Source of the DNA: Mnemiopsis leidyi
Lineage: Eukaryota > Ctenophora > Tentaculata > Lobata > Bolinopsidae
Direction of reading: 5' to 3'
NCBI GenBank assembly: GCA_000226015.1
Contig: JH154687.1
Coordinates: forward strand, 277,192-341,191
DNA: 64,000 bases
Shown here piece by piece: positions 27,601 to 39,600 of the stretch (positions are counted from its first letter, which is position 1; the number at the start of each line of letters is the position of its first letter). Under the pieces are notes generated by a model. The model was not told where the DNA came from, did no database searches, and was given only the letters and a program-made list of their open reading frames with translations. Position numbers and translations under genes: made by a program.

Positions 27601-30600
27601 GGTGCAAGGTAACAGGGTCTTTAAGACAGTCAGCGATGCCATGGCAGCTTGTGTCGATAACTACAAGAAGAACATGGGAGCAGGCCATAAATACTGTGTA
27701 GGAGTCATGAAGAAGGGTGAAGGTGAGTACTTCATGGGATCCAGTCTAGCACTTATAGAAGAGACTAGCAGTACCGTCTGGATACTTGGAGGAGAGGAAG
27801 TGAAGTTCACAACAGCCTCTCTGAGTTACGACGGATACAGTTACGACATGATCAAACCTATGAAGCTGGAAGGAAGAGTGGACGGAAGAAGATACACCAC
27901 CAGGAAGCAAGCTATGGAGTTCTGTAACAAGAACCCCAGATGTAACGGCATTGTGAGAGAGAGACCCCAACACTTCTTCCTGGTTGGAGGAACCACACCA
28001 TCACCTGCTGATGGACAGATCGCTTATATCAAGTCTGGATCTGCAGTAACCATGTCTAGACAACTGTGGACAAGGAAGGAGGGAGTCGAGCTGAAGGGAG
28101 AGTACGGTAAGAGGGTCTACACCTCTAGAGATAGCGCTCTGAAGGCCTGTGCTGCTGCATCAGGTTGTAAGGGAGTCACCAAGTACGGATCCGGAAACTT
28201 CAGACTGAGAGGAACCACAACTACCGTCACAAAATCTGGTGCTGCTTCCTGGATCCAGGGAGACAGTCTGCTTGAGGAGGAAGACTTCTACTGGTCTGAG
28301 AAGGAAGGGTACACAATCGACAGTAAACTATCTGGACATGCCTACCCTGACAAACACCAGGCTATAAAGGAGTGTGCTAGACGACACACACAATGTAGTG
28401 GCGTAACAATGGAGGCTGGTAAATACTACATCATGAAGGAAGCTGGTCTCTCTAAGAAGAGCAAGACAACTACTTTCCTTATGGGAGATCTCGTCAAGAC
28501 AACCAGCTACATGGTGTTTGGAAACAGAGCCTGGACTGTCAAGGGACCTTACACGATGAGGAACTGTTACAGTGCCTTCAACAACATGTACCAAGCTCTA
28601 GATAAGTGTGCGGAGGAAGAACATTGTAAGGGAGTCACCAACGACCGTGCCAACCACTTCGCTCTCTGCAAGGATGTGAGTAAACTTTACCCAACTTTAA
28701 ACTTGCTAAATTTTTCTTACCTTTTACAGGATTATTAATACAAATCCAGATTCATCTTGCTAATTGAATTGCAAATTAATTATGATGAATTAATCCCTTT
28801 AAAAGTTCGTTTTATAGGTTACCGATTATAATTTTCAAGATCTCAATTTTCGAACTCTCCCAGATAAACCTATTAGAGAAGATAGGATCAGTAGTGTACC
28901 TAAAGGAAGAGAAGTATGTCCAATACGGAGGTTATGTCTGGCCGGAGTTCAAGAACATGATCTACGGAACACTGACCACCACATCTTACTCGAGTGAGAG
29001 TGCCGCTATGGACGCTTGTAAGAACAACGATGCCTGTAAGGGTATCTCTCTTGTCAAGAAGGACACCTACAAACTTGGAATGTTGGATGATCTGAAGAAG
29101 GGACAAACTGGTGTTGTTTCCTATGTTATGGGAGACGAGATGTACACCTCAGCAAGTAAGTAAAACAATTAAACTGATGTTCTCGTCTGTACAGCTACAG
29201 ACATATTCATGCTTATAGGGGGTTTATCGCAGGATTAATCATACGTAAAGCATCTTCTTGCATCCTTTCTCCTCAAACTAACTAGCTCACACTTCTCTCT
29301 ACTCCAGGACACTACTGGCTAAAGAAACCAGGTTACACTCTCCAACACCGCCTCTCTAACCAACGTTACACCGACCTGGAATCAGCTCTGATGACATGTG
29401 CTTCCAAAATCAGGAGTTGTCAAGGTGTCGTCAGAGAAGGTGCTCACCAGTACTATATGTACAAGGATACCAAGCTGTCGTATGAAGCGGGCCACACTGC
29501 CTATTTGATGGGAGATGATGAGTTGATAGTGACCACCATGACTGTGAGCAGTGAGAGTGTCTCCTGGACTTATCAGAACCCCTTCACCCTGTCTGGAGAA
29601 TATGGTGGCTGGACGAGGACCAAGGATAAATGTCTACATGAGTGTGCAAGTATGTCTGATTTTGATATTATTTGTTCTTGAGTAGATTAGATCGGACATG
29701 CCTATTGGAAATGACTTGCTTTAAATAAAACTAAATTCCAAAATTGACTTTTCCTAAACCCCACTTCACCAACAGAGGACAATAACTGTGGAGGATGTAT
29801 CTACAACGGACACACCAGACAATACAGAAGAGCTAGAGGTTCCACACCACACCCTAAGAAGAGGAACTCTTGTTACATCAAGAGCGGAACATCCGTCTCC
29901 TTCAGAGGATACACCTGGACATTCATGGTGGATCAAGAGCTAGTTGGTTACGTCAACAACAAGGTCTACACCAGCAAGAACACTGCACTAAGAACGTGTG
30001 GTAATATTGCTCAATGTAAGGGAGTTACAAAGGAAGGACCTAGAAGATACAGACTGAACACTTCCACCACACACAAGACTGTGAAGGGACGCAAGATCTG
30101 GATCCAGGGTAGTCACACCGAGACCCTCGAGGACTACGAGTGGACTCCCAAATCTAACTGGGTCTTGACCGGACATGAGACGGGAAGGTTTGGAAACAAG
30201 AGACAAGCTGCTAGAGCGTGTGCTAAATGGCAGTATTGCAACGGTTACATCAAGCACAGTGATAATCACTGGAGTATGGTGTCTGGTGCTGACTTCAAGT
30301 TCAAGAAGGGAGTAGTGTCGTATGTTAGGGGAGGTCACTCCTTCAGCTCCTACTCTCTCTTCCACGAGGGTAAGTCAGGAGGTTTTTTTACTTGAAATAG
30401 GACTATGAACTTATGAATCTGATTTTAAACGTTTTCCTTTTAACTATAGAGAGAAATGTATCGGAAAAGATTAAATACAGATAAAATAACAGCTTTATAT
30501 TTCAGACTGGGTATTCCATGTCGAGGCACCTCAAGGCTGCTCAGGACACTTTGGACCTTGGTTCAGCACTGTATCAGACGCTCTGGACGCCTGTGTGGAC

Positions 30601-33600
30601 AGGGACAACAAACATTGTCACGCAGTAGAATACGACTACCATCACAACAGGTTCCGCATGGCGCGCAGCGTACACACGCACGTGGAGAACGGTAAAGCGT
30701 GCATGTCTAAGGGAGGACACTTTGTAGAGTCTAGTGGTTACATGTGGGACTACATGCCAGAGAGTTCTCTAACTGGTTACTATAACGACGTGGTCTACAA
30801 GACTGACAAGGAAGCCTACACTGCTTGTGCCGCTTCTACCGACTGTAAGGGTGTTACCATGGAGTCTGAAGGAAAATACAGACTTAACTCTGACGCCAAG
30901 CGTGTCGGCAAGGCCGGACACAAATCTTACATCCAAGGAAGTGAGTAAAGTTTTAACTTGAAAGTGGTGGAATTTTTCCTAACGTTATGTGAAACTAAGA
31001 TATTTGATGACAACAAGTAAAGGGAAGCAGTGAATAGTAAAGAGTAAAGACCATCAATTGACCAACCCTCCCCTCCCCAGACGCGTACGTGCAGTACCAG
31101 AAGTACTACTGGAGTGAGACTGCTGGATTCAGGTTGCTAGGATACGCTGACGGTACTACCTACAAGTCACGTGACGAGGCCATGACCGCTTGTCTCACCA
31201 ACTCCAAATGTCACGGTTAGAAAATAGCCTTTTTTGAAGTGCATTGTTTCAAGGTTTTACCTCTTCCGTTTATCGTCACGACTAAGCAGGATTTGTACAG
31301 AGACTTTAACTTCTTACTCACAATCTCATTCTAACCTCGGTGATTTCAGGAGTCACACAGGAAGGAAACTCGCACTACAGGATCAACACCGGCTACATCC
31401 CCGCTACAGAGAACAGCATGACAGCCTACATCAAGGGAGGAGCAGCTATCGAGGTACAGGAGTTCAGTCTCACATACGCTGGCTACACCTGGACCTTCAA
31501 ACGCCCCTTCACTCTGGACGGATACTCTGACGGACGTGTGTACCCAACACGTAACGCAGCTCTACAAGCGTGCGGCGCGCAGCAGCGCTGTGTCGGCGTT
31601 ACCAAGGAGACGGAGCACAGGTTCAGATTGAACAGCCACGCAACAGTGTACCCCAAGAAGGGCAGATCAGTGTGGATACAAGGTGGTCAGGTTGCTACAG
31701 GAGGTGGCTACACCTGGGCTACAGAGCGAGGCGTCACACTAACTGGGTACGTCAACAATGTGGTGTACAAGACACTGGAAGCAGCGCTTGAAGCTTGTGG
31801 TAAAGCACCAGGATGTCAAGGAGTAACTAGAGAGGGCGAGAGCAACTACAGACTCAACTCCTCCGGAACAACTAAAGTCAGCAAGACTTCAATCTCCTAC
31901 ACCAAGTCCAACTCCCTGTCCATCATGAACGACTACTACTGGACCAAGGTGACTGGCCTGATGTACCGAGATAACCGGTCCAACAAGAAATACACCAGTC
32001 TGGACGCTGCTTCTAGAGCTTGTGCTAAAGATCAACACTGCTCTGGTATCACTGAAACTGGCAAGGACTATGTGCTGGGACAAGGAACTGAGCTCCTCAG
32101 TAAGCCTGAGTCTTCTGTTTATGTGCAGGGATCTCTACACACTGAGACTCACTACATTACTCACGGAGGTAGGATTACGTCTTGGATATTTTTGTTCACT
32201 TTTTCCTACGTTGTCACTCAAATAAACGAGATCAGTTCCTTTCCCTCCCCTTTACTTCTTACATACCCGATATAACAACTGTACATTCCTTACTTATCAC
32301 ATACCCGATATAACAACAATATACCCCTACATCTTACATACCCGATATAACAACTGTAAACTCCTTACTTCTTACATACCCGATATAACAACTGTAAACT
32401 CTCCGCAGGTTACGTGTGGCGAGGAACAAGCCCCTACGTGCTAGGAGGAATGGAAGGTCGTGTCTTCAAGTCAGAAATACAGATCAGGGACTATGTGTTG
32501 AAACACAAGAGGAGATACAGAGGATATACCAGACTAGCTGACGGAACTTACAGACTGAACAACAGTGAGTTACAGTTAAATGTCACGATAGTCTGAACTT
32601 AATCTAAAAGTGCTTGTCTTGTTCTTAGCACGCTTATCTCGGATTGTGTAAACAAAAATATATCCCTAACAGTAATTAATTCTAAACTTATAAGCTCACT
32701 TATGCAAGAACAAACAATAAACCCTCCTCCCCTTCACCAGGATCCGACAAGAAGATGAGTCTAGGAGCTGTAGGTTGGGAACTCCTGGGTCTGAACATCG
32801 GTAACGGAGGTTACATGTGGTCCAAACATCCCGACAGTCGGCTGACAGGCAGACTTGGTAGTCACGTGTACAGCTCAGTGAGCGAGGCCATGTCAGCTTG
32901 TATAGCCAGGAGTGGATGTAAGGGTGTTACTGAGGAGGGCAACAACAGGTTCGGTATCTACACTGGAGACAGTCCCTCTAGAGCATCAGGCAAGACTAGC
33001 TATGTGAAGGGAGAGGTGCAGACTATCGCATCTGGAGTGTACTGGAGTGAGATCAGTGATGCTACCCTCTCTGGGTATGTAGACAAGGTCAACTACAAGA
33101 ACCTTCCAGCAGCCCAGAAAGCCTGCGCAGAGAAGGCAAACTGTCGCGGTATCACACTAACAGGCGGGGTGTACAGACTGAACACTGTAGACTATGTGGA
33201 GTACAGTTCCACCAGCACTGTCTACCTGCGTGGAGGAGATGTGGCTGATGAGGTTACTTTCGAAGTGTCCTACAAAGACCATGTCTGGACCGTGGAGTCT
33301 CCCTTCCAGATTGAGGGAGCGTTGTGTGATGGCAGGAGATACAAAAACTACGATCTTGCACTCAAGGTTTGTTAAAAGTTTCAAAATTTGAAGGTTTGTT
33401 GGAATATTCGTATTCATGATACTTTGATTTGCATGATATTTCAAATTTGGTTATGAAGCAAGGATAGAGAGAAGTATCTAACACCCTATTCCCCGACACA
33501 GAGGTGTATCAGTAACAACCGCTGCAAGGCAGTGACTGAGAGTGATGACGGAACCTTCACTTTACATGACAGTACCACAATGACACCCGGCAAGGGAATG

Positions 33601-36600
33601 AAGGTCTACATCTTATCAGGTACTGACGACATCAAGTTGTAATTCTTTGTCGACTCCTTAACTTTATTTAAGAGTATAAGATTTACCATGCAAACAACAA
33701 GTACTGCACCCGTTTAATTAGGTCTCAGGCGGAAGCTATATTTTCATCTACTTAATTTTTTCCTTCGGCAAAAAAGTATGAGAGATGGAAATAATGCTAA
33801 GTAACAACACATTTATCGATCTTGCAGTATTATTCTAGTACTACTATAATTTCTACTACTATTTACCCAACTCCAGGCCGAACGGAGCTATCAGGAGGAC
33901 GAACCTGGGCAGTGAGAGAGAACTTCTCTCTGGAGGGACTAGGAAACGAGGAGTACACAGACAAGACCACTGCTCTCAAGCAATGTATCAAGACTAACAA
34001 ATGTAAGGGCGTGGTCAAGAAGAGGAACGGAAAGTTCGTCATAGCTACAAAGAGAGGAGTCAAACCAAGGAGTCACTGTGTAACTTACACTATGGGCAGG
34101 TAAGGTAACAGTTTGCGTGTTGTGTGGTGTGATAACAAACTACATACAAACTTAATACTGGACGAATATTGACAAACACATAAATACATATACATAACAC
34201 GTGATTATGTATCTCGAACACAAACACAAGTTCGGACAAACACGTGACCGGACAAACACGTGACCGGACACGTGTTCGGACACGTGTTCGGACAAACACT
34301 TTACCTGACACGTGACCTGACGACTATTACAGCACTGTACGAGTGTACCGAGACTTCACCTGGACCAGCATGACCGGGTACAAACTAACTGGATACGCTG
34401 ACAACAAGACGTACAAGAAACTGAAACAAGCACTGAGAGCTTGTGCTGTCAATGACCAATGTAACGGTGTCACTAAGGAGGCTAAGGAGAAATTCAGGAT
34501 CAACACTGGACGTTCTCCCTCCACTGAACCTGCAATGAACTGTTACATCAAGGGTGGTGTGAAACAGTCCGTACACTTCATGACCTACGGAAGTGAGAAA
34601 CTTTTAAGTTTTGAGTAGCTTAAATTTGTAATTAAGTAGAATTTTATAAACTCGTCGATATTTCAAACGAATGTTAGTCGTAACAAATTCTTGGCTCAGC
34701 TGATACAGAATAACAAAATAACATCGCGCGATTAACTCAGAGAGCTAACAACCCCCTCCTTCAGACCGAGCCTGGAGCGTTGTAGCACCCTACAAGCTGA
34801 ACGGTAGAAAACTTGCTACTGTTGACACTCGGGACGCTGCTCTCAGCAAGTGTATCACCACTAAAGGTAGGAGAAGTTACAGTTAGGTGATTATTGTATA
34901 TTAAAGTGAGAGAACATCTATCCTTGCAACTAAAGTAGTCCCTAGAACACAACCCTCACCCCACTGCAACTGCAGGCTGTGCTGGAGTTACAAGAGACGA
35001 GCAAGGCAAGTACCACCTCCACAACGGACACTCCCTGATCCAGGACCAAGGTTACATCACCTACCTGATTGGAGGGGAGTCTGTAACCAGTCAGGGGTAC
35101 TTGTGGGACTACCACCACGGAGCCACGCTCCGGGGATACGACTCCAACACTCAGTACAGGACAGCTACAGAGGCTCTAGCCGCCTGTATCAGGTCCAAGA
35201 CTTGTGTGGGAGTCACTCAGGAGAACCCCACCAGCTTCAGACTCAACACTCACAGGATACCTCGACCTCATGGAGGAAGAACGTGCTGGATCAAGGGCAA
35301 CCAACAAGTCAAGGCTCACTGTGAGTGTCGAAGTTATTGACTAAATTTTTCCTTAGATTTGTGGTTGGTGATCTATCATATAATCAAACTTATATTGAGA
35401 TAAAATTTTAATCCAATGACATTATCATTAAGTTTATAAATGTAAACCCCCATCAGCTTACCACTGGGTTATCGAGACAAACCACGCTACAAGCCAATAC
35501 CAAGAAAAGAGATACAACACTCTGGACGCTGCGCAGACTGCATGCGCAGCTTCCACCACGTGCAAGGCTGTTAACAGAGTGTCTGGTAACGAGTATTACC
35601 TAGCAACTGGAGATGGTCTCCGTGTTGAGACAGGAGCTACAACGTACATGAAAGGAGGCGAGGAGGCTGACCAGCAGAGTTTCAGCTGGCCTGCTTTCGG
35701 TTTTACCTGGCATTACTCCGCTCCTTTCGCCCTGGGCAGAACTTACAGAACATACAACTCTCTCCCAGAGGCTTTCAGAGGTAAAAATAGTTTTTATTCA
35801 CGGGTCTATGAACTATTTGCTGTAGTTATTTACACTTTAAAAACTATCATGTTTGAAACACAAAAAAATCAAGCTAACTTCTCTACAATCTAGTATAACT
35901 TCTCGTCAATTTCAGCCTGCGCTGGAGACTCCAGGTGTATGGGAATAACAGCAGATGCTCACCTCAAATACCACCTCTCACACGACGGAATACCCCGCCC
36001 CGGCTACAAAGCTCAATCCTGGGTCAAGGAGTCTGGCTACAAGAACCAGTACGTCTCCCAGAAAGTGTTCTCTACACACATTGGAGCTAGACTGGACGGG
36101 TATTCCAGCGACAAGGTCTACACAGCACTGACAACAGCTCTGGAAGCGTGTACTACGTCTACTTCGTGTAACGGAGTAACTAAGGAGGCCAGCAGGAGGT
36201 ACAGACTGAACACTGGAAACAGTCCTAGGAGGGTACATAACATGGAGTGTTACATCAAGGAGGGAGGATTCACCACACAGGATGGTAAGTTGCAGAATCA
36301 CACTACAAATAAGTACAAGAAGTACTTCAATGATAACTACAACTAAACTACATAGTTACAACTAAAGAAGTTTCATACAAGTATAGATACGAGCATCAAG
36401 TTTTCAGCAAATGTTTCTTTAACTCGTACTAGTTAGCTCTACAGTAAAAACCAACTAAACTTACCTCGTTTCGCGTTCCAGACTACAGATTTACAATCTC
36501 TAACGGTTACGTTGGCGTGAACTTCCTTGAAGATAAGGTCTACGAATCTGAAGAAAGTGCCTTGTCAGCCTGTGCTGCTAATACAAACTGTGTTGGAGTT

Positions 36601-39600
36601 ACTAAACTTGCCGAGAAGAAGTTCAGGTAAGAAAGTAACAAATGAATCTTCGTCAGGTATTATCAAATCTTCTTCGAAAGATAAATGGACAAATACCGAT
36701 TTCGAACTTTAGTTTATTAAATTAAACCTCGTTATCAATTATCTTATGCCGGTTCCCTCTTGATGATACAACTTGAAATGATGACTGCAATACTGCAACT
36801 GACGAACTTACCTAGGACACAAGTGAATCCAAGTTCAATTGTTTCCCGAAGTTTCACTTTTAAGACAAACACTGGTACACACAAGTCGAGTGAACAAATT
36901 AGCCAATCGTGCAAAGGGTTTTGGTGATGGGTCAATGTAACGGGGAGAGACAAAATCGCGTGCGCGCGGCTCAAAACATTAAATAACGCGTGTAAGGTCA
37001 CGTGACCATTTTGCCGTGTAAATGAATATTGTCCTACACGCACATTCGGCATTATCATGGTTAGTTAATGTTTGAAGCTCCGTTTCTCGACCGTGCCTTC
37101 CTTATAGTTTCTGTTTTGGTAAAGATGTCTTACTGGTACCCCCCAGACTGAACAAAGACGGAGTAATGAAGGGCGCTAAAGGAGGTGTCGTGTACTCTAA
37201 GGACGACTACTACACTACAGAGCGTATCGTCAACATGGACGACAAGGCTTACATCGGATATTCTCCATCGTCTCTACGTGAGTCTGCAGACCTAGATTCT
37301 GACTGGTTTTTCACATCTATTTTGCTGGTTGATTCTGACAAGAATTGCAAATGAGACAAGTAAATCTGCTAATGTTAACAATCTTTAGAAGTTGCTCTGA
37401 GATCTAATTTTTCTTCCCATCAGAGGGTCGCAAGCTGGGAACAGCTGCCAGTATCGCTCAAGCTATGGAGCTGTGCGACAAGAAGTCTAAACAAGGATGT
37501 AACGGATTTGAGTGGAACGGCAAGACGTACGTTCTGTACCATTCTAACAGAATAGTCTATCCCAAGATAGGACACGTAGCTTATGTTTACAGTGGAATCA
37601 AGGTGAGACAGTTTACAGTGTTAAATAGTTTAGATAATCAAAACATACATATTTTATATTTAAAGAACTTGATAAAAAAAGCTTTCCTGACAAATAAAGA
37701 ACTTATCAAAACATATAAACATAACATGATAAAAGCATACAAAGCATTGCATCATACTCTTTTCTTTACAATCAACAAAACACGCTAAACTTCCTCCCTC
37801 TCAGCTGACTAGTGACGGTTACTTGTGGGCCAAGAGACCCGGCTGGAGATTAGCTGGTTACGACGACAACAAGACTTACACCAGTCTGTCTGACGCCACT
37901 AAAGCTTGTGCTACATCTCCTACGTGCAAGGTTTGTTACATTCTACATCTCCTACGTGCAAGGTTTGTTACATTCTACATCTCCTACGTGCAAGGTTTGT
38001 TACATTCTACATCTCCTACGTGCAAGGTTTGTTACATTCTACAACACAGATTTATCTTGGTAAACACAGATTTTATCTTGGCAGTTTGTTGTCACTCGCT
38101 TGTCTGGACCTATTAAATTGAGATCTCTGAAATCGGAACTTTGTGACAATTCTTGTCGGTTGCAAACATTTTGGCAATATGAAGATCTCAGTCGATGGAC
38201 AATTCTCAAGTAATTACTGACATGAACTGTTTTCTTCACAAAATCCAAGTCCTTGTCATTAGTACGAAAATCAGTCCTAATGAAAGACTCATGCCCCTCC
38301 CCGCTGAGTTAATCTTAAACAAAACCCCGTTTCTGTAAAGCTGTCTGTACATAGCTAGATCAGCTAGAAAGTCAGACCGAGGTCCTGGCCAGGTCTGGTC
38401 CCACTTGTCTCTAGCACTCATATCACACTCACAACTAGGACCGAACTTGTAATGACACGACATGTTCTCTCCCTCGTAGGTAGACCCTGTTAGAGAACTC
38501 TGAGCTCCACGTGTGATGTAGGTCCCTAGTTGAGCACTACTCCAGGTAGTACTAGTGATACAAGTCTTACCGAAACAGTAGCAGTGAGTCCAGAACGAGC
38601 CTGCAGTGAGGTGACAGTCATCGTCAGATCTACACCCGGTCTTAGCGAGCTCACAGCGGTACTCCGGCAGAGAGTTGGAGGTGCTGACTAGTCGGAACCT
38701 CTGAGTCAGCACCCCTCCTACACTCCTCTCATCACAGCCCTGTACCAGGAACCCCTCGTAGTACTGTTCCAGGTTCAGAGCTCTGGAGAACAGCTCCGTC
38801 CCCAGGAACCTCTTCTTGAGGAGGGAGGTTAGAGGTTCCAGAGTAACCCTGATGTGCTGCTCTTCATCAGTCTCACTCCTGATGAACCTGAACAGATCCT
38901 CACTAGTAACCTCCCCTACAGTCATGTTTAGACGTGTTCCAGAGGTACCTCCGTAAACCTCGTAGTACTCTGAAGTTACCAGACTCTTCACACTCTCGTA
39001 CAGCTGATCTGGGAACTGACAGAACGTCAGACCACCCTCCTTCAGCTTCAGACACGCGGCTGCAGCTAGCTGTTCTGTACTGTACTTGTAGGAGGATTTA
39101 GCGAACACGAAGTTAACCACTTTGTTACCGTTGTGTACTCCTTTAGTAAAGTGAGAGCCGTATTTGGTAAGGAAGGTATCGTATTGGAGCCAGCTGGTGG
39201 CTATAGAGGGGTTACTGACTTTCTCTGGGAGTAACCTGAAGTCCCTGATCAGTTCCTCGTTGAGCTGGGAACTAAACAAACAGTTCTGATGTAAGCTGGT
39301 CGAGGATATCTCCCTACTGATCTCGATGCCTGCTCCCACAACTTTCAGATCTGTAGAGATACTCTCTGAGACATGTAGCAAAGTCTTGTACAGATTCATC
39401 GGCATGATCTGGTCCTCCTGAAGCGCTAGATCTACTCCTACATATCTGTAGAACACATCTGGACTAGAGAAACTCAACATTCTAGCTGTGTTCTTGGTGC
39501 TGGCTTGTTTAGAGTAGCAGGAGGCGGGTAGATCTCTGAAGATGGAGGTTCCCTGACCACTAATCTGGTATACTGGAGTATCAGGCAGGTACACACCTCG

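Noticed and set aside
37913-38040. CRISPR-like array (32-bp direct repeats)
   Set aside because: The copies are directly adjacent with no spacers and lie across an exon border in an animal gene.
37823-38116. Exon 76 simply continuing through the tandem copies to 38116
   Set aside because: Protein continuity across the first (or fourth) donor to GVTKEHNRF at 40199 matches the paralogous repeat 41 exactly; the read-through does not.
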